Source: Tritrichomonas musculus (lineage: Eukaryota; Parabasalia; Tritrichomonadida; Tritrichomonadidae). Taken from it: DNA of 64,000 nt. The stretch is from positions 6,429,501-6,493,500 of the forward strand of contig JAPFFF010000004.1 in assembly GCA_039105265.1 (NCBI GenBank), written 5' to 3'. Positions 16,221-25,303 of this stretch are shown here, one piece after another. Numbering within the stretch: position 1 is the stretch's first letter; every line of letters begins with the position of its first letter. Below the pieces are notes generated by a model. It saw nothing but the letters and a program-made list of their open reading frames with translations. It searched no databases and was not told the origin of the DNA. The position numbers and the translations under genes were made by a program.

Positions 16221-19200
16221 ATGTACATTAAAAAGAAAAAAATGATTTTTTCGGAGCATTTAGATAAGATGAGAGCAATTCAATCAAAAATTCTTGATTA
16301 TATTGAAGAAAAAAATGTTGACAATTTCAAAGAATTATATTCTTTTTTGGATGACATCAATATCAGAGCCAATGAACAAGTAATTTTTGAAACGTTTCAT
16401 TTAATATTACAAATATCTAATTATCATCACCATTCTAACAATTTTTTCACGAAAATTGATTACATTTTAAGATATTTTAAAGAAAACTTACAAAATCTTT
16501 TTTCCAATTATGGAATTTTCAGTTTTTTCAAAAGCAATAAAAGGATTCTTCTTTTTTTAATAGAAGAAGGAATTATGACCATAGACGAACAAATAGCTAA
16601 TTCATTACAGTACAAAATAGAAAATTGGCCAAAATTGTTTCTTGAGTTCAAAAAATTAAAAAACAATAAACCAGAAAATTATTTAAAGAAAACTATTATA
16701 AATGATAATCTTCTTAATGAAACTACCTTAACATTTTTATATTATTATTTTTACCCAGAACTCAAAACTTTCATTGATTATAAAGATTACAAATTTCCTG
16801 AAGAAAATCTCGAAATATTTAACCAAAAGAGAAAAATAGGTGAAAATGATGATTGTATTTGCCAATTAATACGTGAAGATTCTATAAAAGAATTTTTTAA
16901 ATATGTAAAGAAAAATAAAATTAGTTTATTTTCAGTAATAAAACCATCAATTTACGAAACAAATTCTTTTTTGCTTACTCGAAAAGATACAACATTAATT
17001 GAATATGCCGCATTTAAAGGATCTATTAAAATATTCAAAAAAATACTTGCTCAAGGTTATGATATTGATCAATCAATCATAAAATATGCTCTTTATTCAA
17101 ATAATAAAGAAATAATTCAGCTTATTTTTAATAACATATCAATAGATGATGCACCATATGTTAAAGATTTATTTATAACCCATCACAACAAATTATTTGA
17201 TATAAATCCATTTAATCAATTTTTTAATGGACAAATAATTTTACTATCATTTAACTATGAAATGATATTAGATGATTTTCTAGAAGGAGATAATGAAGAT
17301 ATATTAGCTGCTTGTTGTATTTTTAATTATGCAGAAATGGTTCATATACTTATGGAAAAAGAAGATATTGACATAAATAAAAAGTATTTTTTTGAACAAT
17401 TTGGAAATATCAATCTAATTAAAAATGTTGGAGCAATAAAAGGAAATTATGAAATCTTCAAATTTTTGATAGAAAATGATAATTTTGAAAATGAACCAGA
17501 GGATGTTTTATTTTTTTTATTATGCATACTATTCAATAGGATTGAACTTTTTGAACTATTATTTAAATATGACAAAATTGATGTAAATCACATATTTAAT
17601 GGATATAACGTTACAAAATCTCTTTTAAGTATTGCTGTTAGATCTAATTCAATTAACATGGTTAAATTTTTCTTACAACAAAAAGATGTTGATATTAATA
17701 TTCACATTGAAGATGAAATGCTGCCACCAATATTTGATGCAATTGATAATGATAATACAGAAATTTTGAAACTTTTAATAGAACACAATGATATTAATGT
17801 AAATGAAATTAGTAAATATCATTCAAAAGAATATACACCAATATCATATGCATTTCATGCAAAAAAGAAAGAAGCATTAAAATTTTTGGTAAATCATCCC
17901 AAAATTGATGTCAATTTACGAATAAAAAATAAAGTTCATATAATTATGAAAGCTCTTGATAATAAAAATATTGAATTTATTCAATATTTTCTGAATAACC
18001 CAAATGTGAATGTTAATCATACATATCAATTCGATAAACATAGAACAGAAGAAGTTCCATTGTTTGCTTATGCAATGGATTCTGTAAATAGCACTGAATT
18101 CATCAATCTTTTTGTTAATCATCCTACATTTGATATAAATGCGATTATTTCTTTTTCGATTGTCAATTATTCAGTCTTATCATTTGCATTCTATGCTAAA
18201 AAAACTGAAATTGTTAAACATATATTGTATAACAATTTAATTGATATTAATATCAATGAAAAAATAGAATATATTGATGATATATTGTCAATTGGACACA
18301 CTACATATTTGTTAATGGCAATAGAATTAAATGACATTGATGTGATTAAATTATTTTTAGATTATCCTGATATTGATGTTAATGCAGGATCAGAATTTCA
18401 TGATGAAAATCAAAAAATAATGAAAAGAATGACTCCTTTATATTTGGCAGTTGAATACAATATGGATGAAGCTGTAGATATTTTATTACAATTCCCACAA
18501 ATTAAAGTCAACATTAAATCATTTGATTGCTATAGTGATGGTGAAGAAACACCTTTATTTTCTGCTATTAAAAACAAAAACATAAAAATCGTTCAAAAAT
18601 TATTAGAAATGGAAGAAATTGATGTTAATCTCATAAAATCATGCACTTATGGAGAAGAAATAACTCCATTGATGACTGCTGTATTACGTGATGATATAAA
18701 AATGGTTCAGCTTTTATTATCTCATTCGAACATCGATGTAAATCTCAAATCAAAATACAAATTTGGACACTACTCGTTAATTGAAGTAGAAACTCCATTA
18801 GAATTGGCCGTTATTAAAAACAGTTATGAAATAACAAGTATTTTGATTTCAAACCCAAATATTGATATTAATATGAAATATAATTATAAATTCAAAGAAA
18901 TCATATATGAAACAACTATATTAGGAATTGCAATTTTGAATTCAAATGTAGAAATCACAAATCTTTTGTTAAATCACCAAAATACCGATGTTAATTCACT
19001 TATAAAAACAGATGTAATTGAAACATTCCCAATAACATTAGCTGTACAAATAGGAAACATAGATATAATTAAATTATTATTAGCAAATCAAAGAATTGAT
19101 GTTAATAATTATCATTCAGAACTTCACTTTTTAAGTGAAGATCATTATTTATTGAATAAAATGGCTTCATTGCATATTGCAGTTGCAAATAATAATTATG

Positions 19201-19460
19201 AAATAGCAAAACTTTTATTAAATCATCCGAAAATCGATGTCAATATAAAAGCAATTTCAAGAGAAATATCACCAACAATTTATGTATCAAAAGAAAATAT
19301 AGCTTTACATATGGCTGTGAAAAAATTTACTTGTTCTTTTACAAGACTTTTGTTATCACACCCTGAAATAGATATTAATTGCAAAGATGAAAATGGGTTG
19401 ATTCCAAAGGAACTTACAAATAATTTGCTCCATAAAGTATTATTATACCAAAAAACATAA
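16221..19460 (+). CDS. Ankyrin repeat protein with N-terminal DUF3447-type region
   Basis: The 1079-residue intracellular-type protein has no signal peptide or membrane segment. The first 250 residues match the trichomonad DUF3447 pattern and are shared with the gene at 48733 (for example GENDDCICQLIREDS against GENDSYVCQLIRKGS). From about residue 250 to the end there are many degenerate ankyrin repeats of 33-45 residues, with TPLYLAVEYNMDEAVDILLQ and repeated D-V-N turns such as IDVNIK. The start could be the second Met (ATG at 16242), because that position aligns with the start of the 48733 paralogue. Such proteins usually bind other proteins; no partner can be inferred. Confidence 0.85.
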   Translation: MYIKKKKMIFSEHLDKMRAIQSKILDYIEEKNVDNFKELYSFLDDINIRANEQVIFETFHLILQISNYHHHSNNFFTKIDYILRYFKENLQNLFSNYGIFSFFKSNKRILLFLIEEGIMTIDEQIANSLQYKIENWPKLFLEFKKLKNNKPENYLKKTIINDNLLNETTLTFLYYYFYPELKTFIDYKDYKFPEENLEIFNQKRKIGENDDCICQLIREDSIKEFFKYVKKNKISLFSVIKPSIYETNSFLLTRKDTTLIEYAAFKGSIKIFKKILAQGYDIDQSIIKYALYSNNKEIIQLIFNNISIDDAPYVKDLFITHHNKLFDINPFNQFFNGQIILLSFNYEMILDDFLEGDNEDILAACCIFNYAEMVHILMEKEDIDINKKYFFEQFGNINLIKNVGAIKGNYEIFKFLIENDNFENEPEDVLFFLLCILFNRIELFELLFKYDKIDVNHIFNGYNVTKSLLSIAVRSNSINMVKFFLQQKDVDINIHIEDEMLPPIFDAIDNDNTEILKLLIEHNDINVNEISKYHSKEYTPISYAFHAKKKEALKFLVNHPKIDVNLRIKNKVHIIMKALDNKNIEFIQYFLNNPNVNVNHTYQFDKHRTEEVPLFAYAMDSVNSTEFINLFVNHPTFDINAIISFSIVNYSVLSFAFYAKKTEIVKHILYNNLIDININEKIEYIDDILSIGHTTYLLMAIELNDIDVIKLFLDYPDIDVNAGSEFHDENQKIMKRMTPLYLAVEYNMDEAVDILLQFPQIKVNIKSFDCYSDGEETPLFSAIKNKNIKIVQKLLEMEEIDVNLIKSCTYGEEITPLMTAVLRDDIKMVQLLLSHSNIDVNLKSKYKFGHYSLIEVETPLELAVIKNSYEITSILISNPNIDINMKYNYKFKEIIYETTILGIAILNSNVEITNLLLNHQNTDVNSLIKTDVIETFPITLAVQIGNIDIIKLLLANQRIDVNNYHSELHFLSEDHYLLNKMASLHIAVANNNYEIAKLLLNHPKIDVNIKAISREISPTIYVSKENIALHMAVKKFTCSFTRLLLSHPEIDINCKDENGLIPKELTNNLLHKVLLYQKT

Positions 19461-19637
19461 AAATCCAATGATTGCTGAAATAAAGTTTTCATTATACTAT
19501 ATAACTTTTTTTATTTTAATGTTTATTACCTAATGCTTTTTGTAAACTTCAAAGGCATAGATTCATTTTGAGTGGCAGGAAATTACAAGAAAAATATTGA
19601 TTGATCTTTTAGACATCTACTGATTTTCAACTTTGTC

Positions 19638-19677
<40 letters not shown>

Positions 19678-19925
19678 ACAAGACTTTACTTTTCTTTATC
19701 ACAAGCCAACTAGAAAACATTTGTTTCATTTGCACAATCAATTTTAAATTTTTCGGATAAAATATTGTAAGTTTCATTTTTTTTCAGCATTTCTTCAAAT
19801 TTAAAAATATAAATGCTGAAAAAAACTTGGTTTTAAAAACTATTTGGCGATTCTACATTAAAGTTGAAGATAAAATTATGAATTTCTATAAATATTTATA
19901 AAATTTTTAAAAATTTTGAATTTGA
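19461..19925. other. Spacer with a 37-base A run
   Basis: Between the ankyrin gene and the hydrolase pseudogene. It contains an uninterrupted run of 37 adenines at 19639-19675, with no flanking duplication that would mark a retro-insertion. Confidence 0.6.
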
Positions 19926-20841
19926 CCATTTTATTTTGACAGACAAATTTTAATTGATAAGATTGCTGAATTATTCATACAATTGAATACAGATAAACGC
20001 GATTTTCCCATTGAAGATCATTCAGAAATTGGAATCGGTAATTTTGTTCAAATTCCAATTAAAGACACACGAGGAATAGAAATAAACATTGGAGCAATTA
20101 TAATAGAATCTGATAATAAATTACCTGGCAATCCAATTGTTTTGTTTGCGCCAGGAGATGGTGAAACACTTACTAATTACATCTGGTTCTCTGATAATTT
20201 TTGCCCTTTAGGTGTCAGTTTTTGTGCAATGGATTATCGCGGGAGAGGTTGCAGTGAAGGTGAATATGCAACCTATGGTGACAATGAAATAGATGAATGT
20301 TTATGCTGTTATTAACTTTTTGAAAGAAAAAGGTTACTCAAAAATATCTTTTTTTGGACGATCAAGAGGAGCTGTGTGTGGAGTTTATGCTGCTGCAAAG
20401 TTTCCAGAATTAATTAGTGTTGTCCTTGACTCACCATCAATCAATACAGATGATAATGACGATGACGATGAAGATGAAGATATTGATGAGATTTCTAAAA
20501 AATTAAGAATTTCCAAAGAAAAAGTTGTTGAATTGATACCACATGTTTACAATAAAGTGTCAGAAAAAACAGGAATTGATTTTTTAAAAAATTATGATAA
20601 TGAAAAACCTGAAGGAAAAATTACTCAACCAATTTTGGTACTTCATGGAGTAAATGATAAATGTATCCCTTTTTCCGATAGTAAAAAATTGATTGAAATT
20701 GTTAAAAGCAAAGAAAAAGAGTTGATTTCTTTTAATCGCGGCCATATTTCATACCAAAGACAATTTTTCTATCCACAAATGTTTTATTTCATAGTTAAAC
20801 ATAGTGGTTCCGATATTAGTGAAAAAGACTATTTAAGCTGA
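19926..20841 (+). pseudogene. Broken alpha/beta hydrolase (serine peptidase/esterase-like)
   Basis: Two overlapping frames together cover one alpha/beta hydrolase. The first holds IVLFAPGDGETLTNY and MDYRGRGCSEGEYATYGDNE. The second begins in another frame near 20293 and holds the nucleophile elbow GRSRGA, the acid region VNDKCIPF and the His region RGHISYQRQ. The break is at GATGAATGTT (about 20292-20301), where one extra base fits. No ATG starts the first frame: open sequence runs from 19926 after a TGA, and the first in-frame start-like codon is TTG at 19983. All triad residues survive, so decay is recent or there is a sequencing error. An acidic run (DDNDDDDEDEDIDE) interrupts the cap region. 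Confidence 0.75.
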
Positions 20842-21343
20842 AACAATAATATTTTTATTTTATAAATTTTTGCTAATTCAAAACATTTATGCGTTCAATG
20901 CAAAATACTTCAAAATGAATAAAATATCCAATGTATGTTGAACAATCTGAACATTATAAATTATTAAAATTATTAAATTAATTAACCAACAAGTAAAATA
21001 TAAGAGCTATCATAGCCATCTCAATAAACATCTGAATTATTAAAAATATTTTAGATAGTGAAATATTTCTGAAAAAATTAATTATTAAAATAAGTAATAT
21101 TTGATATATAAATATTTTTATGAGTACTCTATCAGTAAACAGGGAAGCCAAGTGTGCCACTTTTTTAGCACAGCTCTTTGGTTAAATATAATCAAAAAAA
21201 TTCAGATTATCTGAATTAGACATTAAAATTCGAAACATGTCTTCAAAATATTCATTGTATAATTGCTCCAGCAATCAAAAAAGCTTTAGGCAAACTCTCA
21301 ATTTATGATCCGTTAAAATTGAAAAATTATTGGCAGAAAAATA
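20842..21343. other. AT-rich spacer with no clear gene
   Basis: No ORF with recognisable content. The right end may include scattered C-terminal kinase remnants on the minus strand, too damaged to name. Confidence 0.5.
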
Positions 21344-21708
21344 AACTCTGTCCAAAAATGTTCGACTTAACGTACATAAAAACCGCATTTTCCACTGAAA
21401 ATTGACTAAAAAAACGATAAAGTGTCGAAAATTTCTTTTTTCTCTCAAAGCAATGTATTCAATTTTTCAGAAGTTTATTTTTATAATTATCCTTTCATCA
21501 AGCTATTTTTATACAAGTAGCCCTGGTTTTTGAAAGAAATAGCCACGCCCTTAAGAGGAATTACAACTTTCTTTGGGACATGCGCTACTCTCAGAAAAAA
21601 GAGCTTTGGAAAAAACCTTCGAATCACCATAAAGGTGCATGAGAAAAAAAAAATGATAGTTTGAATACTCTCTCAAAAATCAATTGTCGAACATTTTTGG
21701 ACAGAGTT
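21344..21708. mobile_element. 365-bp TA-flanked miniature inverted-repeat element
   Basis: A perfect 23-bp inverted repeat beginning AACTCTGTCCAAAAATG lies at 21344-21366 and 21686-21708. TA is directly outside both ends (21342-21343, 21709-21710). The interior has no ORF. The end sequence is unlike the element at 14165, so this is a second family. It lies at the edge of a kinase relic and probably interrupted it. Confidence 0.75.
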
Positions 21709-21710
21709 TA

Positions 21711-22125
21711 AACATCGCTATAATATGTATATTGGTTCTTTTTTAATATTTCAGGAGACATATAAGCAAATGTTCCCTTAAGACCTGATCTTTTTGGTTT
21801 TGTTCATCTGAACTAGAATAATCAAGACTTGATCCAAATCCAAAACTTTGATAAATAAAAAATAGCAAGTTTTGGATATAGATTTTCATCAAGAAGAATA
21901 TTTTCAGGTTTCAAATTACGATGAAAGATTTTATGATGATGTAAATATTTTATAGATAGAGCAATTCCTTAAATTGGTATCATCCCAATCCTTCGGTGCT
22001 TGTCCTTTTTGTTCCAATTTAAGAATAGCATTCAAAGATCCGCGTGATCAAAATTAAGTGATAATTGTTGGCTTTGATTTTGACTTGAAGTTTGTTGGAC
22101 TGTCCAACAAATGTGATCGAAAATT
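21711..22125 (-). pseudogene. Decayed TKL protein kinase
   Basis: Read on the minus strand, fragments in shifting frames give RGSLNAILKLEQKGQAPKDW, then SIKYLHHHKIFHRNLKPEN and ILLDENLYP, and then LKGTFAYMSPEILKKNQYTY. These match the hinge, catalytic loop and activation-segment end of trichomonad TKL kinases in the right order. HRD has become HRN, the DFG region is unreadable and stops interrupt it. Confidence 0.7.
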
Positions 22126-22494
22126 TTTTAAAATTTTAAAAAATTTAATTTATTTTGGATTTTTCTTTAGATACAAAGACTTTGGTAATAAATGAAATAT
22201 ATCAATATGTTAAGCACTCAATAGTTGATATAAACAAATATAGCATTCGAACCAAAAATTGAAATTTTAACATTTTTTCAATAATTTTACTTTTGTTTAT
22301 AATGCAATAATATATATAGAAGCGATATATATGATTCAATATGGAAACAATATTCCAAATAATCCGATATTTCGATTTTATTTTTATTCATATCACCACG
22401 CCCATAAAAAATGATATTTTTATCAGATGCAAATAATGCTTTAATTTATATAAGATATAAATAAAACTTATTGTCTAATTATATCAGCATTCAG
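22126..22494. other. AT-rich spacer with no gene
   Basis: No ORF, RNA or clear relic seen. Confidence 0.5.
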
Positions 22495-22600
22495 CATGAT
22501 GTTGAGAGCAACAAATGATGAAGAGATTTGTGAAATAATGAAAGCAAACAATTTTCAATTTGTTGCTTTTTTGACAATTTTTACGGGGTTCTCTTATTAA
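22495..22600 (+). pseudogene. Mosaic remnant of a kinase C terminus
   Basis: On the plus strand DEEICEIMKANNF resembles FEEIYQIMKANNF of the neighbouring fusion kinase, which is on the minus strand. Directly after it, TTTGTTGCTTTTTTGACAA also occurs in the plus strand at 22719-22737, inside that neighbour. Two short pieces of the same 3' end are thus present in opposite orientations. Confidence 0.5.
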
Positions 22601-22651
22601 TAAAAATACATAAGTTATTAAATATCAAAAATATTAGACATTATTTAAATT

Positions 22652-24388
22652 TTATTGATGTTGAAATTCAAAAGCTTCTATTTTCATCACGCGTGATTCA
22701 ATCATTTCTTTCATCATTTGTTGCTTTTTTGACAATTTTTTGTTTTTGCTATCACTGAACAAGTCGAAATTGTTTGCTTTCATTATTTGATAAATCTCTT
22801 CAAAAGATGGACGGCTATCTGCTGTTACTGACAAGCAACTAATGATCAATTCACGAACCCACTTTGCAATATTTTCAGGCAATGAAGGTGGGACTCCATT
22901 AAGAACTCTTTTTAAACCGAATGGAGGATAATTATCTGTTACAATGAAAATGAGAATGATTCCGAAAGAATAAACGTCAACTTTTTTTGTGTAGTCTGTA
23001 TCACTTTCCTCAAAAAGTTCGGGTGCCATGAAACGTAATGTTCCTTCTCCTTTTGTAAGGGATGTTTCGAGATCTTCTTCTTTTGCAAGGCCGAAATCTG
23101 TAATACGAACGTGACTATTCTTACTAAGAAGAATGTTCATTGGCTTCAAATCTCTATGCATGAAATTGTGGCGGTGAATGTAACGCATTCCAAGGACAAG
23201 TTCAACTGTGATTCTATTCTTTTGACATTCATCAAGTTCTTTGTTTTTGATTGCAATTTCAAGAGATTTTGGTTCAAGAGACAAAATAATAGAAGGTTTA
23301 TGCGTTTTATCTCCATAATTGAGACCATAAACACGGATGATGCATGGATGACGAAGTATGAAAAGAATTTCGCTTTCTTTTATAAATCTTTGTATTGATT
23401 TGTAATCAAATAGAATAAGTTCTTTTTTAGCATATTTATCGAAGGTCTTCTTGTGAACAATCTTGACAGTGGATGTTGATCCTTCTCCAATTACCGACTC
23501 TTCTTCGTAATCATCAAGATCAACAAATGTGAGCTCATTATTTTTTTCTTTTATTGCCAAAAGATAATTTTTATATTTTTTGGCTTTTTCATCAAGTTTT
23601 GCGTTTTCTGATTTTAGTAGCTCATTTTCTTCTTTGAGTTTTTTGTTTTCTGATTTTAATGAATCATTTTCTTCTTTGGAAAATGAATTTCTCTCTTCTT
23701 TTAATTTTTGGATTTCTTTTAGAAGAGATGCTTTTTCTTCAGATTCTTTGTTTTTATTAGCAAGTTGGGCTTCAAGATCTTTGATTTTTAATTTTAAAGA
23801 TGAAATTGAATCGGTTGATGAAGGTGCGATAATTGGATCAGTTTTTGGAACAAAGTTGTTTGTATCTGGTATCTTTTTAATAAAGTAATTATAGGATTCA
23901 TTAGCCAGTGATTGAAATGCTAAGTCAACGTTGATATTGTCTTTGGCTGATGTTTCAATATAAGGAATTTTGTATTGTGATGCGAGATCTTGAGCTTCTT
24001 CTTTTGTTACTGAACGTTCTAAGTCACTTTTGTTTCCAATAAGAATAACACGTGCTTGATTATTGCAATAATCTTTGATGGAATCCATCCACTTTCTAAT
24101 TTGATTGAATGTATCTCGTTGCGAAATATCAAAAACAACAAGAATTCCATGGGATCCACGATAATAAGCTTTAGATATTAACCTAAATCGTTCTTGTCCT
24201 GCTGTATCCCATATTAGAAGTTTGATTTGCTTTCCATCAATATCAATGCGTTTAGTTTTGAAATCAACACCAATTGTTGACACATAAGTTTCCTGATATT
24301 TGTTGTCTGTATAACGTAAAATCAAGCAGCTTTTTCCGACAGCATTTTCTCCGAGAATGATAAATTTTAAAGAATCATTGTCATTCAT
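22652..24388 (-). CDS. Rab GTPase-coiled coil-TKL kinase fusion protein
   Basis: The frame opens at TTG two codons upstream; the real start is the ATG at 24388. Numbering here is from the TTG, so subtract 2 for the ATG product of 578 residues. A complete Rab-type GTPase comes first: P loop GENAVGKS 15-22, STIGVDF 39-45, WDTAGQE 62-68, NKSD 121-124 and ETSAK 147-151. Residues about 197-290 are a Lys/Glu/Leu heptad coiled coil. A full TKL-type kinase follows: Gly loop GEGSTSTV 303-310, Lys 323/324, HRDLKPMN 413-420, DFG 433-435, MAPE 456-459 and the RP arginine near 528. Since the Rab part is N-terminal, no prenylation cysteines end the protein. No frameshift separates the domains. A signalling protein linking vesicle GTPase state to phosphorylation is inferred. 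Confidence 0.92.
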   Translation of the reverse strand: MNDNDSLKFIILGENAVGKSCLILRYTDNKYQETYVSTIGVDFKTKRIDIDGKQIKLLIWDTAGQERFRLISKAYYRGSHGILVVFDISQRDTFNQIRKWMDSIKDYCNNQARVILIGNKSDLERSVTKEEAQDLASQYKIPYIETSAKDNINVDLAFQSLANESYNYFIKKIPDTNNFVPKTDPIIAPSSTDSISSLKLKIKDLEAQLANKNKESEEKASLLKEIQKLKEERNSFSKEENDSLKSENKKLKEENELLKSENAKLDEKAKKYKNYLLAIKEKNNELTFVDLDDYEEESVIGEGSTSTVKIVHKKTFDKYAKKELILFDYKSIQRFIKESEILFILRHPCIIRVYGLNYGDKTHKPSIILSLEPKSLEIAIKNKELDECQKNRITVELVLGMRYIHRHNFMHRDLKPMNILLSKNSHVRITDFGLAKEEDLETSLTKGEGTLRFMAPELFEESDTDYTKKVDVYSFGIILIFIVTDNYPPFGLKRVLNGVPPSLPENIAKWVRELIISCLSVTADSRPSFEEIYQIMKANNFDLFSDSKNKKLSKKQQMMKEMIESRVMKIEAFEFQHQ

Positions 24389-25303
24389 TATCAATATATA
24401 AAAAACCTAGATTTTCAATACTCTCCTATCCAACCAAATATTTGAATTAATATATTTTAGTATATAATCTCTCTAAGAATATTATTTCTTTTAATTAAAA
24501 TTATAATTGTAAATCATTTTTTCATTTATATTTGAAGATATATTTCCAATAATATTTTTTACATTTTAACTTTTCATACATCTCATAGAATCAATGACTA
24601 TAACAATAACAATACAATATAAGGGCATAAATGGAAACCTTATCGGCTAAACATTCGTTTGGCTTCCATAATTTTATAATTTTCTTCAGATTGGCTCAAA
24701 CCGGGAAATTATCTCTCTAATTATTCGTTTTTTGTTCTTTAGCATAGCATACAAATTAATCATATATAGACATATAATCATTACGACCTTCGAACAATTT
24801 CAATTTCAATGTTCTTTTAATCCATTTATCTATCTGATAAAATTTATCGTAATTTCAGCCGAAACATATTTTATTTCAGCCATTTATACATTTTTGTATA
24901 TATGAATCCTTTGTTATTGTATATATATAAAGATAACCCGCAAATTTGCCAAAAAAAACACATTGCTGGATATTTGGAGCAAAGCTCAAATATATTTTGT
25001 TTAATATAAAAACTATTATGCTTAATAAGTGATTTTGTTTTAATAAATTACTTTTTTTTTTTTTTAACAAGATATTTGTATTTTACTTTTGTATTTTTTT
25101 TTGATAACTTTTTATATGAGTTTTCAGAAAAATAAAATTTTGAATATAAATTTCATTTCGCAAACAAATTATGTAACAAATAGAATGTTTCCATGTTTAT
25201 TACATTTTGTGTAAAAAAACAGCATCGATTGATAGTAAATAAATAAAAAAAAATGCTATTAAAAAAAAAAAAACTTCACAGAAATCCTTTATCTAAAAAC
25301 TTT
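24389..25303. other. AT-rich spacer with no gene
   Basis: About 900 bases between two minus-strand kinase genes. A 64-codon minus-strand frame at 24876-25070 is not protein-like enough to annotate. Confidence 0.6.

Noticed and set aside
19639-19675. 37-base A run as tail of a retro-inserted gene copy
   Set aside because: No homologous coding sequence precedes it in the right orientation and no target duplication is seen.
24876-25070. 64-residue minus-strand ORF
   Set aside because: Lys/Ile-rich AT noise with no motif.
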